Of a stretch of 64,000 nt of DNA, positions 1 through 13,327 are shown one piece after another; the first letter of the stretch is position 1; each line of letters starts with the position of its first letter. The DNA is taken from the NCBI GenBank assembly GCA_023101725.1, contig JALJCO010001324.1, positions 1 through 64,000 on the forward strand, in the 5' to 3' direction. The notes below the pieces were generated by a model that was not told where the DNA came from, ran no database searches, and saw only the letters and a list, made by a program, of their open reading frames with translations. Position numbers and translations under genes: made by a program. The DNA is from Atherinomorus stipes (lineage: Eukaryota > Chordata > Actinopteri > Atheriniformes > Atherinidae).

Positions 1-136
1 AAGAGGTAATTTCATCAAAATAAATCCCTCATTGATTGCTATATGCATGAATCCAGGCCTTTTTAGTTTAGGTTTCTAAGGATGGCGTGACGCTCTCTTC
101 ATGCCAATGCGGTTCGTTCTGCATAAGTTTCGGTTT
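1..136 (+). mobile_element. TTAA-type repeat, family G copy 1, left part (truncated by window edge)
   Basis: Nearly identical to 55644-55780, starting AAGAGGTAATTTCAT and ending near AGTTTCGGTTT. The match stops at about 136 and resumes at about 4585, so the sequence between, including the big 24-bp array, is extra relative to the second copy. Confidence 0.7.
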
Positions 137-473
137 CCTATCAGCCAATCACAGCGTTTCTAACGAGGAGCGCCCTCCCCTCTCACGTGCACGGCAGCAC
201 TTGTAAACAGAACCGCATGGCGTCTGCCGAAGGGAAAGTGGTGATACGGCAGCAAAACAGCCTGTAAGCAGCAAACTGAGGAGGAGAGAGATGAAACGCA
301 GGAGAGACCAAAGAAGGAATAAAGTTCGTGTTCTGGGTGGATTGTATGAAGGTAGAGAGCAGCTGGACGCCTCGGACTGAATGTGGACTGGAAGTCCACC
401 TGGACACGGATTTTTTTCAGTAACTTTCTTCTCAGTAACATTTACATCCTCGTCCTTCCTCTGCTGGTCTACC

Positions 474-3400
474 GATATAATAGTGATATTTACACCGTAT
501 ATAATAGTGATATTTACACCGTATATAACAGTGATATTTACACCGTATATAATAGTGATATTTACACCGTATATAATAGTGATATTTACAGCGTATATAA
601 TAGTGATATTTACACTGTATATCATAGTGATATTTACACCGTATATAACAGTGATATTTACACCGTATATCATAGGGATATTTACACCGTATATAATAGT
701 GATATTTACACCGTATATAACAGTGATATTTACACCGTATATCATAGTGATATTTACACCGTATAACAGTGATATTTACACCGTATAACAGTGATATTTA
801 CACCGTATATAATAGTGATGTTTACACCGTTATAACAGTGATATTTACACCGTATAACAGTGATATTTACACCGTATATAATAGTGATATTTACACCGTA
901 TAACAGTGATATTTACACCGTATAACAGTGATATTTACACCGTATATAATAGTGATGTTTACACCTTATATAATAGTGATATTTACACCGTATATAACAG
1001 TGATATTTACACCGTATATCATAGTGATATTTACACCCTATATAATAGTGATATTTACACCGTATAACAGTGATATTTACACCGTATAACAGTGATATTT
1101 ACACCGTATATAATAGTGATATTTACACCATATATAATAGTAATATTTACACCGTATATAATAGTGATATTTACACCGTATAATAGTGATATTTACACCG
1201 TATATGATAGTGATATTTGCACCGTATATAACAGTGATATTTAAACCGTATATAATAGTGATATTTACACCGTACATAACAGTGATATTTACACCGTATA
1301 TAGTAGTGACATTTACACCGTATATAATAGTGATATTTACACCGTATATAATAGTGATATTTACACCGTATATAACAGTGATATTTACACCGTATATAAT
1401 AGTGATATTTACACCGTATATAACAGTGATATTTACACCGTATATAATAGTGATATTTACAGCGTATATAATAGTGATATTTACACCGTATATAACAGTG
1501 ATATTTACACCGTATATAATAGTGATATTTACACCGTATATACCAGTGATATTTACACCGTATATGATAGTGATATTTACACCGTATATAATAGTGATAT
1601 TTACAGCGTATATAGTAGTGACATTTACACCGTATATAATAGTGATATTTACAGCGTATATAATAGTGATATTTACACCGTATATAACAGTGATATTTAC
1701 ACCATATATAATAGTGATATTTACACCGTATATAACAGTGATATTTACACCGTATATGATAGTGATATTTACACCGTATATAATAGTGATATTTACACCG
1801 TATATAACAGTGATATTTACACCGTATATAATAGTGATATTTACACCGTATATAACAGTGATATTTACACCGTATATGATAGTGATATTTACACCGTATA
1901 TAACAGTGATATTTACACCGTATATGATAGTGATATTTACACCGTACATAATTGTGATATTTACACCGTATATAACAGTGATATTTACACCGTATATAAT
2001 AGTGATATTTACACCGTATATAACAGTGATATTTACACCGTATATAATAGTGATATTTACACCGTATATAACAGTGATATTTACACCGTTTATCATAGTG
2101 ATATTTACACTGTATATAATAGTGATATTTACACCGTTTATAACAGTGATATTTACACCGTATATAATAGTGATATTTACACCGTATATAACAGTGATAT
2201 TTACACTGTTTATCATAGTGATATTTACACCGTATATAATAGTGATATTTACACCGTATATAATAGTGATATTTACACTGTATATAATAGTGATATTTAC
2301 ACCGTATATAACAGTGATATTTACACCGTATATAATAGTGATATTTACACCGTATATAGTAGTGATATTTACACCGTATATGATAGTGATATTTACACTG
2401 TATATAATAGTGATATTTACACCGTATATAACAGTGATATTTACACCGTATATAATAGTGATATTTACACCGTATATAACAGTGATATTTACACCGTATA
2501 TGATAGTGATATTTACACTGTATATAATAGTGATATTTACACCGTATATAACAGTGATATTTACACCGTATATAATAGTGATATTTACACCGTATATAAT
2601 AGTGATATTTACACCGTATATAACAGTGATATTTACACCGTATATGATAGTGATATTTACACTGTATATAATAGTGATATTTACACCTTATATAACAGTG
2701 ATATTTACATCGTATATAACAGTGATATTTACACAGTATATAACAGTGATATTTACACCGTATAATAGTGATATTTACACTGTATATAATAGTGATATTT
2801 ACACCGTATATAACAGTGATATTTACACCGTATATAATAGTGATATTTACACCGTATATAACAGTGATATTTACACCGTATATGATAGTGATATTTACAC
2901 CGTATATAACAGTGATATTTACACCGTATATGATAGTGATATTTACACTGTATATAATAGTGATATTTACACCGTATATAACAGTGATATTTACACCGTA
3001 TATAATAGTGATATTTACACCGTATATAATAGTGATATTTACACCGTATATAACAGTGATATTTACACCGTATATGATAGTGATATTTACACTGTATATA
3101 ATAGTGATATTTACACCGTATATAACAGTGATATTTACATCGTATATAACAGTGATATTTACACCGTATATAACAGTGATATTACACCGTATATAAGTGA
3201 TATTTACACTGTATATAATAGTGATATTTACACCGTATATAACAGTGATATTTACACCGTATATAACAGTGATATTTACACCGTATATGATAGTGATATT
3301 TACACCGTATATAACAGTGATATTTACACCGTATATGATAGTGATATTTACACTGTATATAATAGTGATATTTACACCGTATATAACAGTGATATTTACA

Positions 3401-4365
3401 CCGTATATAATAGTGATATTTACACCGTATATAACAGTGATATTTACACCGTATATAATAGTGATATTTACACCGTATATAACAGTAATATTTACATCGT
3501 ATATAATAGTGATATTTACACTGTATATAATAGTGATATTTACACCGTATATAACAGTGATATTTACACCGTATATAATAGTGATATTTACACCGTATAT
3601 AACAGTGATATTTACACCGTATATAATAGTGATATTTACACCGTATATAACAGTGATATTTACACCGTATATGATAGTGATATTTACACTGTATATAATA
3701 GTGATATTTACACCGTATATAACAGTGATATTTACACCGTATATAATAGTGATATTTACACCGTATATAGTAGTGATATTTACACCGTATATGATAGTGA
3801 TATTTACACTGTATATAATAGTGATATTTACACCGTATATAACAGTGATATTTACACCGTATATAATAGTGATATTTACACCGTATATAACAGTGATATT
3901 TACACCGTATATGATAGTGATATTTACACTGTATATAATAGTGATATTTACACCGTATATAACAGTGATATTTACACCGTATATAATAGTGATATTTACA
4001 CCGTATATAATAGTGATATTTACACCGTATATAACAGTGATATTTACACCGTATATAATAGTGATATTTACACTGTATATAATAGTGATATTTACACCGT
4101 ATATAACAGTGATTTTTACATCGTATATAACAGTGATATTTACACCGTATATAACAGTGATATTTACACCGTATATGATAGTGATATTTACACTGTATAT
4201 AACAGTGATATTTACACCGTATATAACAGTGATATTTACACCGTATATGATAGTGATATTTACACTGTATATAATAGTGATATTTACACCGTATATAACA
4301 GTGATATTTACATCGTATATAACAGTGGTATTTACACCGTATATAACAGTGATATTTACACCGTA
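474..4365. repeat. Minisatellite 1: 24-bp AT-rich unit, about 160 copies
   Basis: A tandem array of the unit ATAGTGATATTTACACCGTA plus TATA. Variants alternate AATAG, AACAG and GATAG, and a few 22-bp units lack one TA. Early units (760-1180) include several 22-bp forms that shift the reading frame; later units are regular. The long ORFs on both strands, with octapeptide repeats such as YNSDIYTV or MIYGVNIT, are consequences of a 24-bp unit without stop codons. They have no sign of being genes. Confidence 0.97.
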
Positions 4366-4584
4366 ACGCCATGAAGCTTTACATCTTCCACTGTAGGGGT
4401 GGCTTTATAAGTTTTTTGTTTGTTTTTTTGTGTATATTGTCCTATAATGCATTATAGCATCGTAGCTGTGCATCTGTGTGCATAACTGTAGTTACGGTAA
4501 ACTAATAATCATAATATTCAGTTATTGTTTTAGTTCTGCAGCCGTTTACTGCAACCAGAACAGTAAATTCACTAGAGTTTCTTT

Positions 4585-4759
4585 GTGCACGAGTATGATG
4601 TTGTGCACGTTATATCATGCATGTTGAGTGGGAGGTGAGAAAAAGAGAGTGGGAGCGTTTCTAACTGGGAGCAACGGTAGGGGGGCGGGGCTTACAGTTC
4701 AAACTACACTGTTCACCCCGCTCATGGTTGGAAAATGTGCAAAATCAGGTACAGCACCT
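4585..4759 (+). mobile_element. TTAA-type repeat, family G copy 1, right end
   Basis: Matches 55787-55953: GTGCACGAGTATGA, then GGGGCGGGGCTTACAGTTCA, ending CAGGTACAGCACCT followed by TTAA at 4760-4763. The TTAA flank and the AGG-type end recall Kolobok or piggyBac-like non-autonomous elements. Confidence 0.7.
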
Positions 4760-4984
4760 TTAAGTTCTGTCGCTTCCAGTAAGTGTTTGGGTAGAACGAA
4801 CTGTAATGTGGTTCCATGTTTTTTGTCATTTCATAGGGTCTCAAATTTGAACAAAAAGACCTTTAAAAAGTCTCACATTTGGCTTCCTCAGACCTGAAAA
4901 TACACAGTGGTTTCATATTTTTCTCCAGAGCTGGATATTTTTTGGGATTAAAAAAAGAACAAAAGCCACATTCTGCCCTGCCGT

Positions 4985-5932
4985 CACTGACCACGTTTAC
5001 ATGCCATCAAAATTCGGGTTAAGGTCAATATTCCGGTTTCTGAAAGATTAGGAATAACCCGTTTACATGCGTGAGCAGACAGAGTTACTCCTGTATACAT
5101 GATTTGTGAAATCAATTGGAATATCCCGACCCAAACCGCGACGCACGAAGAACGTCATGATGATGGTGGATAATGAACCATCCGGGGCCACTGCAGTCAA
5201 GCCAGCCAAGTTTCAGAGTTACAGCCAAAATTACGCCAGCTGGCTTGACCGCGGATCCGCGAGAGGCGGCTGGCTTGACTGCAACCCGAAGTGCTGGTAC
5301 TGACCCACCAGCAGCAGCTAGGCCTACTTGATGGGTCATAGAAGGAGTGAACGTGTGCTCGGAGCTGTAGCTGTGCACATCCACGCCTCCCGTTTCAAGC
5401 AGATTCCCCCGGACAGATGAAATTGCGCCGTCAGGACTGGTGGGAACGGTTGTAATGATGAAGTTCACTGACCCCGGCTGGATTCAGTGAATCTTCCTGT
5501 CACACCTTCACCAAACTTTGCCAGATGAGTGATGGAGCCCCGCGAAGTAACTGTTTGCACACCAGCTCCTCTAGGGATACGTGTTGCCATGGTGATACAT
5601 AAACTAGCAAGCTGTGCAGAGCACTGTCTGATCGCTGGTACAAAATACTCCCTGTAGTTTAATCAAAAGACCAAGAATACTTGCAGATAGAGCATGCGCA
5701 GAACACAATTAAATATTCCTTTCAATGGAGATATTCCAATAAGCGTTTACATGACCAAATATTCCGGTTAGAAAAGGAGTAACCCAGGGGTAATATTCGG
5801 GTTTTTAAAAACCCGAAAATGAGCATATTCGGGTTTTTGCCAGTGTTTACATGGCCGTGCGCAACCGGGTTATTGCTAAATTCCGGTTATGAAGGAGTTA
5901 TGAAAGAGTTTTGGCTGCATGTAAACGCAGTG
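4985..5932 (+). mobile_element. Interspersed element family A, copy 1 (unexpanded)
   Basis: Ends are inverted and contain GTTTACATGC on the left and GCATGTAAACGCAGTG on the right. The interior matches the reverse complement of 12956-14758 over several blocks: the pieces around 5110-5140, 5280-5320, 5440-5470, 5500-5640 and 5730-5930. It holds only one copy of the CTGGTGGGTCAGTACCAGC motif (minus strand, around 5294-5316) that is expanded in the other copy. I see no coding capacity. Probably a non-autonomous DNA transposon. Confidence 0.75.
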
Positions 5933-5944
5933 AATCTTCCAGCT

Positions 5945-7490
5945 TCGCTGATGTATTGATTTAGCTTTTATCCAAAGCGCCTTACTGCTGAGGATTATAG
6001 AGGAGTAGAAGTGCAACAGGACTTTAGTATAGACGAGTTTAAATATCTTCCCTCAAAGGTCAAATCTGTGCAAACACAGCTTTGTTTATAGAGAAAAGCT
6101 GGCTGGTGCTTGTTCTAAGTCAACATAAGTACAGTGTTGGTTTTATGTTTAAACCTTTGAGTTTGTATCCATCAGGAACTGATGATGTTTAAAGGTTTGA
6201 AGCCTGGTTTTTGGTGTTTGGCTACCATTATGTTCGCCTTTCTGAAGCCAGAAGTAAGTTTTTGGCCAAGAATGGCTGGTGAACTGCTGAGTAGAAGCTT
6301 CAACTCAGGCATTTCTGGGGCCAGAGGGAATTTGGGCAAAATGGAAGCTGGAGAGTGATCCTGAAATCAGTTAAGGTACGAAATTATATCCAGCAGGACC
6401 AACAGCACTCTGCTCAGAAAGAGTGAAAGATGATCTGATACCACTAACTGGCCCAGAAACTGGAGCCAGATGGCGTCAGGGCTGATAGCAGGAGGCTTCA
6501 TCCATTTACACTCTGCTAATGCAGTCGGACTGAGGCTGTCTTCTAGATGTAGGAACCTGCTTCTTCATGTGCAGACAAACAATAGCCTCTTTCGGACCGT
6601 AGGAACCTTTTCGGGAACCAGGACGTTTTTTTGTGCGTTCGGACATGTAGGAACCAGGAACCTCAGTTCCTAGAACCTTTTTAGCTCCTACTCCGAGGCA
6701 GGGTCTTTTCAGGGTTCCATAGGAGCTGAAATACGTAGATGTTTGGTGATTGGTAGATTGCGTGAGTGCCGCTTCTCCCAGCCCGCCATAATTAAAAAGT
6801 CCCACAGCTGTTTACCTGTTTACCGAGATCGTAATAACAAGAACTATTACAATAGGAGTGTACCAATTCATTATTAAATCCATATTCTGAAACTATTCTG
6901 AAATGTCCAAAAGCAATTATTTTATTCTAATTTAATGACCCAAATACAGCTGCAAATTGTGCCAGTACCGTTGTGTCCGGACGTACTTCAATGAAATGTA
7001 AACAAGACGTTAGGGCAGCTTTCCAACTGGGGGCCGTTCGCTTCCGTGATACAAATCCCAGAAACCTCAGTTTGTATCAGATGATCTGGGGCATAAATGT
7101 GTCTGTCACAGATGATTGTGTCAAACATGGTTCCTATCAAGGTCCTCCCTCATGTGCGACCACAAACTGATGGGGAAGGTACTTCTGATAACTAAAGACC
7201 AGACCAGGGGCGCCCGCAGAAATTTTTTCTAAGGGTGACCAGAGAAAATGTCAGGGTGGCCAAGGGTTATTAAAGGATAACTTTTGTTTCTTCCAACCTG
7301 GACTTTATTTCTGGAATATATACAGTGTAGCCTACATGCATTTACTCATCAGTGACATTTCTGCATCACTCTGACTCCTTTGGACACTGTTTAGATCAGT
7401 CATAGATCTGCGTGTATCCATATAACGGCAGTGAAGGGGGCAGAATGAATGGATCTGGCATTATCTGCAGCAAACGTCCTTAATTTCACT
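5945..7490. other. No gene seen; degraded repeat sequence
   Basis: Contains repeated TAGGAACCTTTT-type motifs at about 6550-6740 that look like a decayed MITE. Near 7205 there is a CAGGGGCGCCCGCAG end typical of hAT elements, without an identified partner. Short ORFs show no recognisable protein. Confidence 0.4.
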
Positions 7491-7492
7491 AA

Positions 7493-7800
7493 TACACTGT
7501 AAAAACTCAAATCTTACCATGTATATTTTTCTAATTTTTCTAATATTTTTCTAAGCCTAAGCGAAATGTCTCATTACACTCAAAATAAGACAAAATCACC
7601 AAAAGAGAAACATTTCAGTGAGATAAAGGAACTTGTTTAAAGACAAATGCATCTCATTTCAAAAAATTTTATAAGAAAATTTCACTTGTTCCATTGGCAG
7701 AACTTTTTTTTTTTCTTATTACTAGCTAAAAAATTTTTTTTAATTTTTTTTATCCGTTTTAAGAGTGGCTAGGACTTTTTTTGCTCGTAATAAGCAGTGT
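7493..7800 (+). mobile_element. Teleost interspersed repeat family F, copy 1
   Basis: Begins CACTGTAAAAACTCAAATCT and contains CACTCAAAATAAGACAAAATC, AACATTTCAGTGAGATAAAGG and a T-rich end. The same series of blocks recurs near 59648-60500 and 61366-62770. Non-coding. Confidence 0.65.
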
Positions 7801-8870
7801 GTGTGTCGCAAACAAATGACTTCACTATGACCTCACACACACTTACGCCTCAATTGTAACATGAACAAACCAAATGGGGGTAGTGTGGTGTCGGTCCAAT
7901 GAGGGCCGGGTACGTAGGTGCTGATGTGAAAGGGGCATTAGAAACTGGTTGGGGCAGTTCTGGGTGGAGCCTTCCTGGATGAATTTGCATAGGAAAGGCT
8001 GAGTTGATTCGGTATAACGGACCTGGGGGGGGCTGCGACAAAACACCAATGGCAGAAAGTGGTAGGTGTAGTGTAATATTTTTATTCACTTTATTTTTAT
8101 TAGCCTTTAAATATTTTGACAAATATCAGGAAAGCCTGCTGCACCATACTAATGGTACTTAAACCTCTCTGTCCAAATGCACCTAATGTTCCGTTGAGTG
8201 CTTTACATTTTATCTCCCATTCATAAAAACATGTATATACGTACTCTATGCTGCATCTTCTATCGTACAAATGATCATATATCATGGAGCAATGTGAGAT
8301 TTACATGTGAAGGGGTTGTTCTGCCGTTTTGTTGAGCCACACACTGTTTCATTAAAAAGTTCAACAAAAAGTTTCTTGTCAACAACCCTCAACACCAGCC
8401 ACCAGTCTGGTTAGTGAGCAGCATAGCTCCTTTTCACCAAAGCTAGATCCTCTTTATGCCAAACATCACCTATTCGTTATGTCCTCTCTGCATTGCAGTA
8501 GGAAGGTAAAATGAAGAAAGCACTTTTTGCTGTTTGGAAAACAGAACCTGAGCTGACAGAGTTTACATTTTACTTTTTTTTTAGCTGGCAGTAAAACACA
8601 GAACGAAAAAAATTAAATGCATAGTTGTCGACTTTCATTGTTCTGGGGCCTCATTTATAAAACTGTATGCAGGATCTTCAATAAAAATGTGAGGAAGACA
8701 AGGAAACAATTCCTCAGAGACTGAAGTCGAGGTGCTTGTAAAAGAAGTGGAGGCTCGCATAGACTTTTTATTTGGGGTCACAGTTGTGGAATCACAGATG
8801 AATAAATAAACCAGAAAACCCATTATTTACAAATCTCATCAACACATTTTACACCTAACGGAACATAAAC
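7801..8870. other. No gene or clear repeat seen
   Basis: AT-rich unique-looking sequence. Short ORFs have no recognisable domain. Confidence 0.4.
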
Positions 8871-8873
8871 ATA

Positions 8874-9891
8874 CACTATATCGCCAAAAGTATCGTCTCA
8901 CCGTGACTCACATATGAGCTTCAGTAACATCATTCCTGATCCGTCGGGTTCAGCATGACGTTGGTCCACCTTTGCAGCTAGAACAGCTTCATCTTCTGGG
9001 AAGGCTGTCCACAAGGTTTAGGAGTGTTTCTGGGAATCTTTGACCATCTTCCAGAAGCACATTTGTGAGGTCACACTGATGTTGGACCAGAAGGCCTGGC
9101 TCTCAGTCTCCGCTCTGATTCATCACAAAGTTGGGACATGGAATTTTCCAGAATGTCTTGGTATGCTGAAGCATTCAGAGTTCCTTTCACTGGAACTAAG
9201 GGGCCAAGAACAGCTCCTGAAAAACACCCCCACACCATAATCCCCCCTCCACCAAACTTTACACTTGGCACAATGCAGTCAGAAAAGTACCGTTGTCCTG
9301 GCAACCGCCAAACCCAGACTCCTCCATCAGATTGCAGATGGAGAAGCGTGATTGGTCCTCCAGAGAACGCCTCCACTGCTCTAGAGTCCAGTGGCGGCTG
9401 CTTTCCACCACTGCATCCACGCTTTGCATTGCACTTGGTGATGGATGGATGGATGGATGCAGCTGGTCGCCATGGAAACCCATTCCATGAAGCTCTCTGT
9501 CACTGTTCTTGATCTGATCTGAAGGCCACATGAAGTTTGGAGGTCTGTAGTGATTGACTGCAGAAAGTTGGCCACCTCTTCTCACTATGAGCTTCAGCAT
9601 CACTGACCCGCTCCATCAGTTTACGTGGACGAACACTTCATGACTGAGTTGCTGTCGTTCCCAAACACTTCCATTTTCTGATTATCCAGCTGCAGCTGAC
9701 TGGAATATTTAGGAGGAAATTTCACCACTGGATTGTTGCACAGGTGGCATCCTATCACAGTTCCACGCTGGAACTCACTGATTCCTGAGAGCGACTCATT
9801 CTTTCACACGTTTGTAGAAACAGTCTGCATGCCTTGGTGCCTGTTTTTTCATACATACATGGATGGGATCCAGTTATTTGGTAATATAGTG
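8874..9891 (-). mobile_element. Degenerate Tc1/mariner element with relic transposase
   Basis: Terminal inverted sequences start CACTATAT on both sides (8874 inward; reverse complement from 9891), each flanked by TA (8872-8873 and 9892-9893), the Tc1/mariner target duplication. On the minus strand about 9240-9100 translates to a recognisable Tc1 transposase segment ([19 protein letters not shown], then [16 protein letters not shown]). Further fragments appear in other frames toward 9600. Multiple frameshifts and the 1.0 kb length show it is inactive. Confidence 0.88.
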
Positions 9892-9894
9892 TAG

Positions 9895-10790
9895 CAGGAT
9901 TTTGGACAATTCCACGCTCCCATCTTTGAAGGAACAGTTTCCTGTTCCAACATGACTGTATGTTGGTGCACAAAGCAAGAACAATAAAGTTATGGGTGAG
10001 TGAGTTTCCTGGATGAACCGAGGCAAGTGAGCCAATACTTGCGGCAATAATAATGTGCCCTCATGGGCCATGGGAATTGCTACACCAGAGCATGATTTTG
10101 CAAAGGAAGAATTTTTCTGTCTAGGCTTACTTTTTTTGTTTTTTTAAACTCATATTTGTGCAATCAACTATTAGAAGCATACGAAATGCCCAGTAAACCA
10201 TCTACCTCTGAACATTTATCACATCTTTAAGTTGTTGACAGATGCTTGAGTGAACAGGCCATTATATGGAGTTTGTATATGCTTTACTGACTCTCCACAT
10301 GCATAGACAGATGCTAAAAGCTTTGCAGGGCCTCTGGGATGTTGCATAAGAGCCATTAAGCTTTGGTGGCGGTTCATTCGTATGATTTGTCAGGCAGATA
10401 TGGTGAGATTGACCGTAAGAGGAGCGGGCATGACCCTCAAAATGTAATAAAATGTAATAGAATACAATCTAAAGTAATTGGCTCAGACATGCAGTACTCT
10501 GCAGGGGTACTGGGCCAGCCATCATGTCCTGTGCATCTTTATCAGTGTTCTTCTGCAATAGTTAAACAAGCTTTTCAAAACTTTTCTGAAATTAAGCATT
10601 AACTGCTTTTCATTTTCAGTCCTTCTGCAAAGCTATTTGACATTGACCCATGAATTATTTAAATGTAACCTGAATGAAATAATGTTTTGTTGACGCGGAA
10701 CAACAATTATCAAAGAATCAATTTTAAATTGGATCTTTAGGCAGGATCTTTATTGGAAGCTTGTCACAAAAACTCATTTGTTTTAAAGGG
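9895..10790. other. No gene seen
   Basis: Unique-looking AT-rich sequence between the Tc1 relic and the L2-type tail. No recognisable coding region. Confidence 0.4.
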
Positions 10791-10794
10791 ATAT

Positions 10795-11104
10795 TCTGTA
10801 AGTGGCCTTCCTGTGTGGAGTTTGCATGTTCTCCCCGTGTATGCGTGGGTTCTCTCCGGGTTCTCCAGCTTCCTCCCACAGTCCAAAGACATGCATGTTA
10901 GGTTCATTGATCACTCCAAATTGGCCCTTGGAGTGAATGTGAGTGTGAATGGTTGTCTGTCTCTCTGTGTTGGCCCTGTGGCAGACTGGCGACCTGTCCA
11001 GGATGTACCCCTCCTCTCGCCTGATAATAGCTGGGATAGGCTCCAGCAACCCCCGCGACCCAGAACTGGATAAGCGGTACAGAAAATGACTGACTGACTG
11101 ACTG
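10795..11104 (+). mobile_element. Abundant fish interspersed repeat (L2-like tail) ending in an ACTG microsatellite
   Basis: Contains TGTGTGGAGTTTGCATGTTC, CTCCCACAGTCCAAAGACAT, TGGTTGTCTGTCTCTC, GCTGGGATAGGCTCCAGCA and GGATAAGCGGTACAGAAAA, a signature very common in teleosts. It ends in GACTGACTGACTGACTG. The class (L2-type LINE 3' tail or a SINE with an L2 tail) is from memory and could be wrong. A related pair lies at 21421-21812. Confidence 0.7.
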
Positions 11105-11419
11105 ATTCTGTAAGTTCGCCTGTTATTTATTCACAAAAATTGATAATTTCGTTCAAAAGTGTTTTTCCATTAATCAGTAATCACTCCCATCAACAAACTG
11201 AAGTGCTGCTGTAAACTCTGAATTTGCTGTTTGTATCATTCATTTATACATCGAACAGGTCGGCTCGTTGGGGGCTACCATGTTGCGTCGCCATGATTTT
11301 ACGTTCAGTAGAAGCAGGACAGCAGGAAACTCACCGGAGACACCGTTTCTGTCGGCTCAGTTCCAGGTGATGCCTTTAAAAAGTCACCGCGGTGCAGTGA
11401 GGAGGAACCGAATGTTACG

Positions 11420-11660
11420 CTGATGCTGGGTTCACGTGCAGTCGGGCAGACGGCCGTCGGTAAAAACCAGATGTCATTTTAATCACAGATGCCGAGAGAA
11501 AGACGGTAAAACATGGGTCAGGGAAAACAATACGACATCGTATCAGATGTGGACTGAAGTCTCTGTGACTGACGGACCACGTCTTCACATAGAGGCTGGT
11601 GATGCCTTTACATTCAGCGGCTGTCATCTGTCTGCCCGGTTTCACACGAACGCAGCATGA
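11420..11660. mobile_element. Short MITE with imperfect inverted ends
   Basis: Left end GATGCTGGGTTCACGTG with CGGGCAGAC. The right end reads inversely CATGCTGCGTTCGTGTG with CGGGCAGAC. About 240 bp, non-coding, immediately before a family C copy. Confidence 0.45.
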
Positions 11661-11702
11661 AAAGTACGAGGGAGCTGCTCGCAATATACAATTGTTACAC
11701 CA

Positions 11703-12180
11703 TGTCTCTGTCCGAGCCCAAAAGGTCCATAAAAGTCCACAAAAACTTGTCAATATTCCTCCATACTGCTCGTCCAATGTAATCCAAGTGTCCTGAGTGG
11801 GTAGCGTCCAGAATTTACTGGAAACCATCATTTAGTAGATTTTTAGAGCCTAAACAGTACTACATCAGTACTACATCAGTACTACATCGCATCTCCTGCG
11901 AGCACGCCGATGCACATTCACGAAACTACAGAAGCTGCGGCAGACGAGATTGCACGTTCTCTTTTTCTTTGTGTCTTTGTTTTAAATCAGTATCAACCCC
12001 TCTTGTGTTCATCTGCAGCTCTGTCGCTCTTAGCACAATGTAAACAGCTAATTTCTTCTTCTTTGCTTGAATAAGTACGATGTTCTAATGTTTAGGCTCT
12101 AAAAAATCTACTAAATAACGTGCTTTCCAGTAAATTCTGGACGCTACCCAGTCAGGACACCGGTGCCAGTGCCAGTGAAA
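11703..12180. mobile_element. Long-TIR family C, copy 1 (partial)
   Basis: Left-arm sequence from GTCCGAGCCCAAAAGGTCC to CTGGAAACCATCATTTAGTA, a central loop near 11900-12060 (GAAGCTGCGGCAGACGAGAT, TTAGCACAATGTAAACAGC), then a partial inverted right arm (TTTAGGCTCTAAAAAATCTA to GACGCTACCCAGTCAGGACA). Outer parts of both arms are missing. It provides the uninterrupted version of the site where copy 2 has a nested insertion. Confidence 0.8.
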
Positions 12181-12688
12181 CATCTTTTCGTGGTAAGTTT
12201 CATATTGGACCACTTTTTCTGACCCATTAGCTAAAGAATTGTGACGTTGCCATCGGATGTGGGCTATTATTACATTTCATAACTAATAAAACGAATAAAC
12301 CGAATAAACCAGGCCTAGATTGAGACTTTTAATATCTCAGCTGGAGTCGTTCACACCGGTGAGGCTGACTGATCCTCTTCCGTGCAGCGTTTTTGTGCAC
12401 GTCTCTGACTCCGGTTTTTAAGCTGCCAAACACCTCTTTAATCTTTCCCTCCTCACAAATGAGGAATTCTGTCTTGATCCCCCCAAAGTTTCTTTTCTGG
12501 CAGATTCTCTCCTCTCCACGGCTCAACCTCGCTGGATGAAGCCTCATCATTATGCATGTTTAAGGGCGTAACCGTGGGCGTGACATTTATCAAGACTCTT
12601 TTGTTCGTATCGTGGGTCACACGTGGGTCCAATCGTACGACCATTTTTACGATCAGATGTGCGAACATTTCTATGATCGTTTGATAAA
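12181..12688. other. No gene seen
   Basis: Unique-looking sequence with short ORFs only; no recognisable domain or repeat beyond short motifs. Confidence 0.4.
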
Positions 12689-12935
12689 TGGGGAGTGGAT
12701 AGCATAGTGGTTAATATCGCGGGCTTTGGCGCGGAAGACCTGGGTTCAAGTCCCCAACACGGCACTCACATGAACCACTGTGGATCCTTGAGCAAGGTTC
12801 TTAACCCCCCCCCACCAACTGCTCCCCGGGCGCTTTAAATAGGGGAGCAGCCCACTGCTCTCAGGTTCAACCTGAGATGGGTGTGAGTGCAGAGAATGAA
12901 ATTCCTAATTGGGATGAATAGAGTATTTAAAAAAA
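12689..12935 (+). mobile_element. tRNA-derived SINE, near full length
   Basis: The tRNA-like head has an A-box TAGCATAGTGG and a B-box GGTTCAAGTCC, followed by the shared body (GTGAACCACTGTGGA-like, TGAGCAAGGTTCTTAACC, CTGCTCCCCGGGCGC) and a tail GAAATTCCTAATTGGGATGA. Copies or fragments of the same family occur at 14776-14900 and 26270-26475. It is a retroposon, not a functional tRNA gene. Confidence 0.8.
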
Positions 12936-13327
12936 ATAAATGAATAAATGAGGGCCACTGCGTTTACATGCAGCCAATAACTCTTTCATAACCGAAATAT
13001 TAGCAATAACCCGGTAGCACGCGGCCATGTAAACACCAGTAAAAACCTGAATATTACCCCTGGGTTACTCGTTTTCTAACCCGAATATTTGGTCATGTAA
13101 ACGCGTATCAGAATATCTCTATTGAATGGATTATTTAATTGTTTTCTGCACATGTTCTATTTGCAAAGATTCTTGGTCTTTTGAGAGTATTTTGTACCAG
13201 CGATCAGATGGTACTTTGCACAGCTTGCTAGTTTATATATCACCATGGCAACACGCATCCCGAGAGGAGCTGGTGTGCAAAAGGTTACTTTGCAGGGCTC
13301 CATCACTCATCTGGCAAAGTTTGCAGG

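Noticed and set aside
1186..4374. 1062-codon ORF with YNSDIYTV repeats and the opposite-strand ORFs
   Set aside because: Purely the translation of a 24-bp tandem unit without stops; there is no start context, splice support or non-repeat domain.
12689..12760. Genuine tRNA gene
   Set aside because: A and B boxes are present, but the region continues into a dispersed SINE body seen at three places, and it lacks a proper acceptor stem.
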